In this document: piece after piece, positions 6,649-13,738 of the stretch
Position numbering within the stretch: the stretch's first letter is position 1
Layout: every line of letters begins with the position of its first letter
Assembly: GCA_964632355.1 (NCBI GenBank)
Contig: CAZWBW010000067.1
Span: 1 to 16,189, forward strand
DNA length: 16,189 bases
Direction of reading: 5' to 3'
Source of the DNA: JALOAP01 sp964632355
GTDB lineage: Bacteria; Chloroflexota; Dehalococcoidia; Tepidiformales; Tepidiformaceae
Translations under genes and position numbers: made by a program
Notes under the pieces: generated by a model
Seen by the model: the letters and a program-made list of their open reading frames with translations, nothing else
Told to the model about the DNA's origin: nothing
The model's database searches: none

Positions 6649-7947
6649 ATGATGCTCGGAACCCTGCAGCGGGTCCGCCGGTCGATTCGCGTGGCGCGCA
6701 CCGGGACGCGCATCTATCTGGGGTACAAGCGAACCCAGCGGCGCGTCCGCGGGCTCGCGCCGGAGGATGCCGCCGAACACTGGGAGCGGCAGCACGAGCA
6801 CGCCGCGGAACTCCTCTACAGGCTCGCGGTCGACCTGAAGGGCCTGTACATCAAGACAGGGCAGTTCATCGGCACGCGGTCCGACATCGTGCCGCTCGCG
6901 TACACGCGGTCGCTCTCCCGCCTGCAGGACCGGGTGCCCCCACGCCCGGCGAGCCTCATCCGGAGCGTGATCGAGGCGGAACTCGGCAGGCCGATCTCCG
7001 AACTGTTCGCGACCTTCGACGACAAGCCGATTGGAGCGGCGTCGCTGGCGCAGGTCCACCGGGCGACGCTGCCGGACGGCCGCGAGGTGGTGGTGAAGGT
7101 GCAGTACCCGGAGGTGGCGAAGCTGGTGCAGCTCGACCTTCGGAACCTGCGGACAGCTGTTGGGCTGGTGGCGTGGCGCGAACCGAACTTCGACTACCGC
7201 AGCGTGGTCAACGAGATGGCGGCGCAGATCCCGTACGAACTCGACTTCGTTCGCGAGGCGGAGATGATGCGGCGGGTGGGCGCCAACCTCGCAGAGATCC
7301 CCGGGGTGCATGTGCCGGCGGTCATCGACGACCACGTCTCGCGCCGGGTGCTCGTGACGGAATACGTGCACGGGCGCCGGCTGCTGGGCGCCGAACACCT
7401 CGACGATGCGAGCGTCGACGGGGTGGCACTTGCGCAGCGCATCGCGGGTGCGTATGGGCACCAGATCCTTGTGGACGGGCTGTTCCAGGCCGACCCGCAC
7501 CCGGGGAACATCCTGTTGTTGCCCGGCGGCGAAATCGCGCTGCTCGATTTTGGGCTGACGAAGGAGTTGCCCGACCACGTTCGGCTCGGCTTCGCGCGGC
7601 TGGTCCTCGGCGCGGCGAACCGGGACCTGCCCGCGGTGCTGTCCTCCTTCCGCGAGCTCGGCGTGCGGGTTCGTGATGAACGGCCGGGCGAGGTCTTTGC
7701 GCTGCTGAGCCTCTTCTTCGACCCGCGCGACATGTCGGAACGGGGCGCGGAACACGGCCGCCGGCTCGGGAGCGCGTTCGCACGGAACCCGGTCGATGCC
7801 ATCCCGGGTGACCTGGTGCTGCTCGGGAGGGTTGTCGGATTGCTGCGGGGCGTGTCGGCGTCGCTGGGGATGACACTGAGCCCGATGCAGATGCTCCGTC
7901 CATACGCCGAGCGAGCGTTGGCCGAGCCAGCCGGCAGCCCGCGTTGA
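6649..7947 (+). CDS. ABC1/UbiB (ADCK-like) atypical kinase
   Basis: A 432-residue member of the ABC1/UbiB/COQ8 protein-kinase-like family, ATPases tied to isoprenoid-quinone synthesis or lipid handling at membranes. Family marks in order: YIKTGQF (67-73, the KxGQ motif), the Ala-rich nucleotide loop PIGAASLAQVHRA (127-139) replacing a Gly-rich loop, the lysine in VVVKVQYP (K150), FVREAEMM (200-207), the catalytic QADPHPGNILL (280-290) with D282 and N287, and LLDFGLT (298-304) with D300. All key residues are intact. The C-terminus has only moderately hydrophobic stretches. ATG at 6649 (or the adjacent ATG at 6652) follows GAGAAGGGGG closely; GTG at 6601 is a weaker alternative. No quinone genes are nearby, so the pathway is inferred from family only. 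Confidence 0.9.
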   Translation: MMLGTLQRVRRSIRVARTGTRIYLGYKRTQRRVRGLAPEDAAEHWERQHEHAAELLYRLAVDLKGLYIKTGQFIGTRSDIVPLAYTRSLSRLQDRVPPRPASLIRSVIEAELGRPISELFATFDDKPIGAASLAQVHRATLPDGREVVVKVQYPEVAKLVQLDLRNLRTAVGLVAWREPNFDYRSVVNEMAAQIPYELDFVREAEMMRRVGANLAEIPGVHVPAVIDDHVSRRVLVTEYVHGRRLLGAEHLDDASVDGVALAQRIAGAYGHQILVDGLFQADPHPGNILLLPGGEIALLDFGLTKELPDHVRLGFARLVLGAANRDLPAVLSSFRELGVRVRDERPGEVFALLSLFFDPRDMSERGAEHGRRLGSAFARNPVDAIPGDLVLLGRVVGLLRGVSASLGMTLSPMQMLRPYAERALAEPAGSPR

Positions 7948-8011
7948 TCCGGGCCGAGAACCGATACGGACAGGTGTGAAGCGAATCACCGCGTGTAGGC
8001 CGAACCACCCG

Positions 8012-8038
8012 TAAGATGCTGATCATCCGGGGAGGAGG
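8012..8038 (+). promoter_or_regulatory. Likely -10 box and ribosome-binding site of the metallopeptidase gene
   Basis: TAAGAT at 8012-8017 is a plausible -10 box, and GGGGAGGAGG at 8029-8038 is a strong ribosome-binding site. Together they argue for GTG at 8043 (or GTG at 8046, spaced seven bases from AGGAGG) as the start. The ATG at 8016 would lie inside the -10 box and upstream of this ribosome-binding site. Confidence 0.5.
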
Positions 8039-8042
8039 TTCA

Positions 8043-8939
8043 GTGGTGGCGGGTCGGCGGCGGTTTCTCGTGCTTGTGCTGGTGGCACTGGCGGCGTTTT
8101 CGTTCGCCTGGGTCGCGAGCGCCTGTTCCGAAATCAGCAGCGACCGGGACGACGGACGCAGTTCAGGGCGTTCGAGCCGGGAGGACAACGAGCCGCGCCG
8201 GACGCGAACGCCGCGCGCGACGCCGACGCCAACCGTCGACCGAAACCGTGACAGCGACGACGACGGCATCCCCGACGTGTACGACGCCTGCCCGGACGAG
8301 TTCGACGCCGGGCAGTGGACGGACCCGGCGAACCCTGACGGTTGCCCGGACACGCTGGAGGACCTGCTGGTGTTCGCCCGCGACGAGGTGGACGCCTATT
8401 GGGAAGAGATGTTCTGGCAGGCCGGCCTCGATTACGTGACGGCGCTCGACTACATCGGGTACGACGACGGGCTGGGGGAATCGGCGTGCGGCGAGCTCGT
8501 GCCGAACAACGCGTTCTACTGCCCGTTCGACCACGCGGTGTACCTGCACCTGCCGTTCCTGCAGTGGATGCTCGACGAGATCGGTGACTTTGGGCCGGCG
8601 TTCGTGGTGGCGCACGAATGGGGCCACCTGGTGCAGGCGAACCTCGGGATCCTGGACGACCCTAGCCTGTATTCGATCCAGATCGAGCTACAGGCGGACT
8701 GCTTCGCAGGTGCGTGGACCGCGTACTCCGAACATGAGCGCGGGATCCTCGAAGAGGGGGACTTCAACGAGGCGATCCTGAGCCTGTTCCTGGTGGGCGA
8801 CGATTTCGACACCGAGTTCTTCGACCCGGACGCGCACGGCACGCCAGGAGAGCGCATCGACTGGTTCAAGCGAGGCTACGACTACGGCATCCCGATCTGC
8901 CTCGAACTGACGGAAGGGGAGCTCTCGCTCAGCCGCTGA
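8043..8939 (+). CDS. Secreted YpfJ-like neutral zinc metallopeptidase with calcium-binding motif
   Basis: A 298-residue probable secreted or lipid-anchored zinc metallopeptidase resembling the YpfJ family. An N-terminal signal (basic MVAGRRR, then a hydrophobic core) ends at VASAC28, a weak lipobox. A linker rich in Ser, Arg, Thr and Pro follows. Residues 67-85 (DRNRDSDDDGIPDVYDACP) look like a thrombospondin type 3 calcium-binding repeat. The catalytic part has the zinc motif HEWGHLVQ (191-198) with E192, then ELQADCFAGAW (215-225) supplying the third ligand, and HGTPGERIDWF (265-275). Four further cysteines in C149-C220 and the downstream region could form disulfides. Substrate unknown. GTG at 8043 is chosen from the ribosome-binding site; ATG at 8016 would lengthen the signal peptide by nine residues. 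Confidence 0.85.
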   Translation: MVAGRRRFLVLVLVALAAFSFAWVASACSEISSDRDDGRSSGRSSREDNEPRRTRTPRATPTPTVDRNRDSDDDGIPDVYDACPDEFDAGQWTDPANPDGCPDTLEDLLVFARDEVDAYWEEMFWQAGLDYVTALDYIGYDDGLGESACGELVPNNAFYCPFDHAVYLHLPFLQWMLDEIGDFGPAFVVAHEWGHLVQANLGILDDPSLYSIQIELQADCFAGAWTAYSEHERGILEEGDFNEAILSLFLVGDDFDTEFFDPDAHGTPGERIDWFKRGYDYGIPICLELTEGELSLSR

Positions 8940-8955
8940 CTGCGCGGATGCGCAG
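8940..8955. terminator. Small hairpin between convergent genes
   Basis: CTGCGC-GGAT-GCGCAG directly follows the metallopeptidase stop. The 6-bp stem with a tetraloop could contribute to termination, but there is no T run, so support is weak. The remaining bases to 9029 hold nothing else I recognise. Confidence 0.3.
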
Positions 8956-9029
8956 AACCGAGTGGCCCGGGGACGCGCTCACGAATTGGTGCGAGCGGAC
9001 ACCGCAGGTCGCCGAACGGGAGCCGGGGG

Positions 9030-9605
9030 TCAGGCGGGGTCGGGGCTCGCGGGCTTCGGGTGCGTCGAGGGGCGGAACACGCCAACGACAACCTGGACCG
9101 CGGCGAGGGCGAGCCCCGCAAAAGCAACGAAGTCGCCGGCGCTGTAGATGTTGGGGCCGTAGCCGGGAACCTCGAGGAAGAAGCGGTCGGAAAGGAGCTC
9201 GAAGTGGATGTCGTCGCGGTAGAGCACGATGTCCTTCGAGTTGGGGACCTGCTTTCCGATGGTGTCTTCGGTGATTTCGGGGAACGCACCGGAAGCTTCG
9301 ATGACTTCGTAGCTGACGGGCATGAGCCCGCCGTGCGCGGCCATCGGGAGCATGTTCATAAGGATGCCTATCGCGATCAGCCAGGCGCCAATGTACCGGC
9401 GCAGCCGAACCGCGAGCGCGACAACCACCGCGGTGGTCGCGAAGAAGAGGATGCGCCGAAGCAGCGCTTCACCGCCGTCCTGGCCGAGATGGCTGATCCC
9501 GAATTCCTGGATGGCGTAAACCGCGACGGCGATCGCGAACCAAACAGGTTCGCCCGCTCGTGCGGCTGAGCGGGCGAACCATGACAGGAACGGCACGCGT
9601 TGCAT
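9030..9605 (-). CDS. DUF5317-type integral membrane protein
   Basis: A 191-residue membrane protein that fits the DUF5317 family, which has no known function. Likely membrane segments are at about 21-34, 50-67, 71-89 and 158-177. Family-like stretches are ILMNMLPMAAHGGLMPVS (81-98), in the N...GG.MP pattern, and LLSDRFFLEVPG (137-148) followed by YSAGDFVAFAGL (154-165). Between helices 3 and 4 lies a loop of roughly 60 residues rich in acidic residues, possibly outside the membrane. ATG at 9605 is chosen because the protein becomes family-like there; a GGAGG lies 13 bases upstream, a little far. The upstream in-frame extension overlaps the 29-residue peptide gene and is Arg-rich shadow sequence. 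It starts 41 bases after that peptide and is probably co-transcribed with it. Confidence 0.75.
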   Translation of the reverse strand: MQRVPFLSWFARSAARAGEPVWFAIAVAVYAIQEFGISHLGQDGGEALLRRILFFATTAVVVALAVRLRRYIGAWLIAIGILMNMLPMAAHGGLMPVSYEVIEASGAFPEITEDTIGKQVPNSKDIVLYRDDIHFELLSDRFFLEVPGYGPNIYSAGDFVAFAGLALAAVQVVVGVFRPSTHPKPASPDPA

Positions 9606-9646
9606 GGCGGGGTTGTTGCCTCCGCGTGCTATCAGGATGTTTCGGA

Positions 9647-9736
9647 TTACCAGTGCTGGAACGGAGCGACGCCGGCGCCGGCGATGACGGCGAGCGAGCC
9701 AAGAGCGATAAGAGCAGAGACCAGACGAGCCTTCAT
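9647..9736 (-). CDS. Putative 29-residue hydrophobic peptide
   Basis: ATG at 9736 opens MKARLVSALIALGSLAVIAG followed by AGVAPFQHW and TAA. It is a basic N-terminus plus a single hydrophobic helix rich in Ala, Leu and Gly, resembling a signal peptide or a tiny one-helix membrane protein. AGGGAGGT (9752-9745) is a near-perfect ribosome-binding site eight bases before the ATG. The frame is open further upstream to 9967, but that part lacks a protein-like composition. No family is recognised. It could be a genuine small membrane peptide, a leader peptide controlling the DUF5317 gene 41 bases downstream, or the remnant of a secreted protein. Confidence 0.5.
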   Translation of the reverse strand: MKARLVSALIALGSLAVIAGAGVAPFQHW

Positions 9737-9744
9737 TTCCAGGT

Positions 9745-9752
9745 ACCTCCCT
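9745..9752 (-). promoter_or_regulatory. Ribosome-binding site of the 29-residue peptide
   Basis: AGGGAGGT on the minus strand lies eight bases before ATG 9736. It is much stronger than the site before the DUF5317 start, which supports translation of this short frame. Confidence 0.55.
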
Positions 9753-10054
9753 AAGATGAGCTGGAAGTGCTGGCACGAAGGTACAGTCCGAGTTCTCGCG
9801 AAACTCTCGCGAGATTTAAATATCAGGGTAAATTGCCAGTAACCCTCGACCGTTGTGATCAGCGGCCAAGGGGCGCTCATCCAGGAGACCTGGCCCGGAC
9901 AAACCGTCCGGCTGTCGGAAGAATGGCGGAGACCGGCCGCGAAGTCGAGTTCCAATTTTGTCAACAACCGACGGAGCAGCTCGCCACAATCCCAGCTCGC
10001 GCGGAATAGGCTGGCGCCGCGGAGACCGGCTGCCGGGAGTGAGAGAGGCGGGGA
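9753..10054. other. Intergenic control region without a convincing gene
   Basis: This roughly 300-base gap between the large regulator's 3' end and the small peptide holds no coding frame I believe. It contains an AT-rich island (TTTAAATATCAGGGTAAATT, 9815-9834) that stands out from the GC-rich surroundings and could be a minus-strand promoter, beside a tandem operator-like repeat (9794-9815). Two small perfect hairpins lie close together: CCAGG-AGA-CCTGG (9881-9893) and CCGGAC-AAACC-GTCCGG (9895-9911). A TTGACA occurs on the minus strand near 9962, with no matching -10 box. The leader from the AT-rich island to the peptide start would be about 70 bases. Confidence 0.45.
9794..9815 (-). promoter_or_regulatory. 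Tandem operator-like repeat TCTCGCGAAAC / TCTCGCGAGAT
   Basis: Two 11-base units, TCTCGCGAAAC (9794-9804) and TCTCGCGAGAT (9805-9815), abut head to tail, so their centres are one DNA helical turn apart. Each contains a palindrome or near-palindrome (TCTCGCGAGA is perfect). They directly adjoin an AT-rich promoter-like stretch and lie about 60 bases upstream of the small peptide start, a position suited to cooperative binding of a regulator. Confidence 0.5.
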
Positions 10055-13000
10055 CTAGATGGCGCGACCAGCGGCGATGCGGTGGCGCAGTTCGCGGAAC
10101 CGCGGGGGAAGCGGTTCACCCAGCTCCCGGCGGTAGCTCTCGCTGTAGTCGTCGAGGAAGGCGAGGGCAGCCGCGGGGTTCCCGGCGCGAGCGCGATAGG
10201 TGACGAGCCAGTAGGCGGCTTCTTCGTTGAAGCGGTTGCGCTCGAGGAGCTGTTCCATAACCTTCGCTGCGGTCTCATAGTCCTTGCGGCCGGCGTAATA
10301 CCCGGCAAGCGTTGAGAGCGCCTCCTGCGCGCGCTCTTCGTGGCGGCGGCGAAGGGACTCGGCCCACTCGGAATAGAACGCCTCGGCGAAGGGGCCGCGG
10401 TAGAGCGCGAGCGCCTCGCGGTACTGCTTGGCGCGCTCCTCCGAGCCGGGCGGCAGCGCCGCGGCGCGTTCGAGGGCCCGCTCGAAGCGCTCGACATCCC
10501 AGTCGAACTCACCCTCGGGATTCAGCATGTAGGTACCGTCTTTCTTGACGATGCTGTCGGGGTAGAGGGCCCGGCGGATGCGGTAGAGATTCGAATGGAA
10601 CGCCGAGTTACACTTCTCGGGTTCGAGATCGGGGTAGATGCGTTCGACGGCCTGTTCCTTGCGGAGGCCTTCGCGATGGGCGAGGAACAGGAAGAAGAGT
10701 TCCTTGGCGCGTGCGCTGGCCCAGGCCTCGTCGGTCACCTCGCGGCCTCCGACGGTGATGCGAACCTGCCCGAGGCTTCGCACAACGATGCGCGGCAGGC
10801 GCCCGGGCTGTTCGTCGGTCTCGGGCGGCTGCGGGCCGAAAGTGTTTCGTTCGAGGATTTCACGGAACGCGGGCCCAAGCATGCCGCGAGAGGCGACCCA
10901 CTGGGCGAACATGGGCTGTTCGCGCATGGCCGGCAGGAGCGCGCCGAGCATCCACGGCTCGCGGATGAGGGGCTGGAGTTCCTGTAGCGTGGCCTGGGCT
11001 TCGCCGCGGCGATTCGCCCGGAACTGAGCGAGCGCCAGGCGGTAGTAGCCGAGACGCAGCGAGCTTTCGCCGTCGATCAGTTCGAAGAGCTTGATGGCAC
11101 GGCGGGCAGCCGCGATCGCGGTCGAGTGGTCCTGCGCGGCCGATGCGATCGCCGAATGCTGCAGGAGGCACATGCCGACTTCGTAAGGGTTCCCGATGCT
11201 CTCGGCGATGTAGAGCGCGCGCTGCGAGAAGGAGTCGGCCTCCTGGACTTCGCCGAGACCAAGGAGTGCGCCGGCGAGACCGGCGATCGAGAGTGCCGCG
11301 AGCGATTCGTCGGGCACTTCGTCGGAGCAGATCCGGATGGCTTCGCTATAGAGCTCCTTCGCACGGTCGAAGCGGCCGCGGGCGAGCTCGGCGTCGGCGA
11401 GCGATGCGGTGGCGTAGGCGTAGTTGCGAACGTTCTCGCAGGCCTGGCCCTCCTTGCGGGCTTCCTCGAGCGCGACAACCGCGCTTTCGAAGTCGCCGAC
11501 CGAGAGGTGGGCCATGCCGAGGTTGTTGAGGACCCAGCCGAGGTTCGACGAGCCGCCAACTTCGCGCCAGCCGCGGGCAGAGCGGGTGAGCTCGGCGACA
11601 GCGGCAGGGCAGTCGCCGCGCATGGCGAGGAGCTGGCCGAGCGACGAGCGCGTGAGCAGTTCGAGGATCGGCGAACGGCTGACCCGGCAGTAGTCGAGCG
11701 CCTCACGGAAGAGCTCGTGCGCGCGCTTGAAGTCGGATTCGAGGCCAAGCACGAGGTGTGCTTCGTGGTAGGCGAGTTCCGCGGCAAGGCTGGCGTCGAG
11801 CGTGGAACCGATATCGCGCGCGGCTTCGAAGATGCCGGCGAGTTCGTCGGTGCGGCCGAGCAGGCGCAGTGCGCGGTATTTCGCGAGCAGGGCGTGAATT
11901 CTCGCTTCGCGCGAAGCGTCTTCGCGGGCGAGCAGCTCTTCGACGATGTCGAGGGCTTCGCCGGGACGCCCGGTATGCGCGAGGATTCGCGCGTACATCG
12001 CGTGGAGCAGCGGCTTCGACCGGAGCACCTCGGCGGGAATGGCTTCGTAGGCGCGGCGCAGGAGCGGGAACGCACCCTGGTGCAGCAGCACGCGGCTGTG
12101 CGTCCTCGCGAGCGACATCAGCATTTCGATATGGCCGCCGTCGCGGGCGATTTCGATCGCGCCGGCGATGTCGCCTTCGAGTTCGAGGCACTGGACAACG
12201 TCGCGGACGGTTTCGGCGAACCCCTCGGGATCAGTGCGTTCGTACTCGAGTGTGAGGAACCGCCGTAGGAGCGGGTTCAGGCGGAGGCCGTCGTCTTCGA
12301 GCGGCTCGTACAGGAAGTCGTTGTTCGCGAGCCATCGCCGCAGCTTGAGCCACTGACCACGTCCAAGGAGCCGCGAACCGAGCTGGTCCGAGACGATGTG
12401 TGGGATAGCCGCGCGCATGAGCGGCTCGCGGAGCGGTTTGGGCACGGCCGCCCAGACCTGTGAGCTGAGGTACTCCTCCCAGGCCGCGTTCGTGCGCGAC
12501 AGACCGTGGCCCGGCAGTTCCATTCCGCCGGCGATGGTCGCCATCACGGCGGCGGGCCATCCGTCGGTGGCTGCGAGCAGGTCGTGGGCATCGAGCGGGC
12601 TGCCCTCGGGGAGGAGGACGGCGATCTCTTCGAGGCTGAACGCGAGGTCGGCGCTTTCGATGACCTGGCACTCGCCTGTCGCGATCCGCATGTTGATGAG
12701 GGTCAGCGGCGGAAGGGTTCGGCCAGAGAGGATGACCTCGGCACCCTCGTGCACGTTTTCAATGAGCCAGCCGAGGATCTCGCAGGATTCCTCGGACTCG
12801 CTGATGTGATGGATGTCGTCGACGATGAGGAGGAGCGGGAGTTGCCCCTCGCTATCGACGCGACGAAGGACCACACCGAGGTACGCGCGGAGGTCGTCGA
12901 GTTTGTCTGCGGTAGCGGGAGGCGCAACCTCATCGCCGCTCAGCGCGGTCGCGAGTTGCCACGCGAAAACCTCAGGGCTCTCGGCCGAGGCGTCGATAGT

Positions 13001-13201
13001 GAGCCAGCGAACGTTGAAGTGGTCGGCGAGTTCACGCGAGAAGGCGGCGAGCAGCGCGGTCTTGCCGAAACCGACGGGTGCGTGGACTGCGGTAAGCCCG
13101 TTCCCGATGCCGGAATGGAGCTTTCGCAGGAGGCGTGGGCGCGATACGAGAGACTTTCGCTGCCTGGGGATCGCGTAGCGCCCGCCCACCGTCCTATGCA
13201 T
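10055..13201 (-). CDS. STAND NTPase-TPR transcriptional regulator with C-terminal SARP/BTAD domain
   Basis: A 1048-residue regulator. The N-terminal part resembles MalT and other large LuxR-type STAND ATPases: a Walker A loop in APVGFGKTALL (41-51), Walker B LLLIVDDIHHI (123-133), an SGRTLPP sensor stretch (159-165) and ATDGWPAAV (211-219). Residues about 300-790 are helical repeats of the tetratricopeptide kind, for ligand or partner sensing. Instead of a LuxR helix-turn-helix, the C-terminus has a SARP/OmpR-like winged helix (from PRIVVRSLGQVRITVGGREV, about 803, to SNLYRIRRALYPD, about 882), then a bacterial transcriptional activator domain. It should bind DNA after ATP-dependent assembly. 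ATG at 13201 is chosen because TAGAAT ends seven bases before it; the seven codons further upstream cross that box. Ligand and targets unknown. Confidence 0.92.
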   Translation of the reverse strand: MHRTVGGRYAIPRQRKSLVSRPRLLRKLHSGIGNGLTAVHAPVGFGKTALLAAFSRELADHFNVRWLTIDASAESPEVFAWQLATALSGDEVAPPATADKLDDLRAYLGVVLRRVDSEGQLPLLLIVDDIHHISESEESCEILGWLIENVHEGAEVILSGRTLPPLTLINMRIATGECQVIESADLAFSLEEIAVLLPEGSPLDAHDLLAATDGWPAAVMATIAGGMELPGHGLSRTNAAWEEYLSSQVWAAVPKPLREPLMRAAIPHIVSDQLGSRLLGRGQWLKLRRWLANNDFLYEPLEDDGLRLNPLLRRFLTLEYERTDPEGFAETVRDVVQCLELEGDIAGAIEIARDGGHIEMLMSLARTHSRVLLHQGAFPLLRRAYEAIPAEVLRSKPLLHAMYARILAHTGRPGEALDIVEELLAREDASREARIHALLAKYRALRLLGRTDELAGIFEAARDIGSTLDASLAAELAYHEAHLVLGLESDFKRAHELFREALDYCRVSRSPILELLTRSSLGQLLAMRGDCPAAVAELTRSARGWREVGGSSNLGWVLNNLGMAHLSVGDFESAVVALEEARKEGQACENVRNYAYATASLADAELARGRFDRAKELYSEAIRICSDEVPDESLAALSIAGLAGALLGLGEVQEADSFSQRALYIAESIGNPYEVGMCLLQHSAIASAAQDHSTAIAAARRAIKLFELIDGESSLRLGYYRLALAQFRANRRGEAQATLQELQPLIREPWMLGALLPAMREQPMFAQWVASRGMLGPAFREILERNTFGPQPPETDEQPGRLPRIVVRSLGQVRITVGGREVTDEAWASARAKELFFLFLAHREGLRKEQAVERIYPDLEPEKCNSAFHSNLYRIRRALYPDSIVKKDGTYMLNPEGEFDWDVERFERALERAAALPPGSEERAKQYREALALYRGPFAEAFYSEWAESLRRRHEERAQEALSTLAGYYAGRKDYETAAKVMEQLLERNRFNEEAAYWLVTYRARAGNPAAALAFLDDYSESYRRELGEPLPPRFRELRHRIAAGRAI

Positions 13202-13208
13202 ACCCGCT

Positions 13209-13214
13209 ATTCTA
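13209..13214 (-). promoter_or_regulatory. Likely -10 box for leaderless regulator mRNA
   Basis: TAGAAT on the minus strand is followed by seven bases and then the ATG at 13201. No Shine-Dalgarno sequence is present. The box lies in the 36-base gap after the DUF983 stop, so the regulator can be transcribed independently of it. Confidence 0.55.
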
Positions 13215-13237
13215 CTGGCCACTTTTCGAGATGGCTA

Positions 13238-13636
13238 CTACGGGGAAACGCCGACATTACCCTTACGAGCGTCGCTGTTCGGGTCTTTCGGTAAAGCGGA
13301 GGGGTCGAATCGGTGGTCGATGTGCAGCCAGATAACGCGAGCGTAGCGGTAGGTGATCGGTATCTGGACGATGAGGTGAATCGTCGGGAGCAGCACAACC
13401 AGCCAGGGGTTGACCCCCAGGAAGAGCATCGGCAGCCAGTACAGGGTGGTGCCGAAGGAAAAGAAATAGGCGGCGTACATCGCGCCGGTGAAGTACCCGA
13501 CCTCCCGTTCGTAGACGAGGCCACACACGGGGCACTCCCGCCGCGTTTTCGCAAAGCCCTGGAACACGGGGCCTCTGTGGCAACGAGGGCAGCGCTGGCG
13601 AATTGCCGCCCAGATGCGAGCCAAGTCGTTCTTCAT
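13238..13636 (-). CDS. DUF983 zinc-ribbon membrane protein
   Basis: A 132-residue protein of the DUF983 family, small membrane proteins of unknown function. The N-terminal zinc ribbon has RCPRCHRGPVFQGF (15-28) with C16 and C19, then ECPVCGLVYERE (34-45) with C35 and C38. Two hydrophobic segments follow (about 48-72 and 75-97), then a polar C-terminal tail. Length and order match the family. ATG at 13636 is the natural start, four residues before the conserved helix leading to the ribbon; no clear Shine-Dalgarno sequence precedes it, and the nearest AT-rich box (ACAATAG) is only a poor -10 match. It is divergent from otsA and lies 36 bases upstream of the large regulator on the same strand. 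Confidence 0.88.
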   Translation of the reverse strand: MKNDLARIWAAIRQRCPRCHRGPVFQGFAKTRRECPVCGLVYEREVGYFTGAMYAAYFFSFGTTLYWLPMLFLGVNPWLVVLLPTIHLIVQIPITYRYARVIWLHIDHRFDPSALPKDPNSDARKGNVGVSP

Positions 13637-13724
13637 ACTTCTATTGTGCAGGGAAGCATTCCGTTTCGCACTCAGACCTTGGTCCCGGTTGACCGGTGAG
13701 CAGGCCGGCGGCTGGCCAAGCGCC

Positions 13725-13730
13725 TATACT
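13725..13730 (+). promoter_or_regulatory. Likely -10 box for leaderless otsA mRNA
   Basis: TATACT is one base from the TATAAT consensus and is followed by eight bases (CTGTCCAC) and the ATG at 13739. A TTGACC lies at 13689-13694, but 30 bases away, too far to act as a standard -35 element. No Shine-Dalgarno sequence precedes the ATG. Confidence 0.6.
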
Positions 13731-13738
13731 CTGTCCAC

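Noticed and set aside
6574..7989. A 471-codon minus-strand frame antisense to the UbiB-type kinase
   Set aside because: It is His/Arg/Pro-rich without domains, while the plus frame has every kinase motif.
9926..10029. An 11-base direct repeat GCGGAGACCGG (9926-9936 and 10019-10029) in the intergenic gap
   Set aside because: Short, GC-rich and 93 bases apart, with no flanking structure; chance is a sufficient explanation.
11126..12268. A 380-codon plus-strand frame antisense to the large regulator
   Set aside because: No domain or ribosome-binding site; the regulator frame continues unbroken through the TPR region.
13640..13724. Possible terminator or operator hairpins (CCGGTTGACCGG and the GGCC-rich stretch) between DUF983 and otsA
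   Set aside because: The arms are four to five bases and typical of GC-rich DNA; only the TATACT box is convincing.
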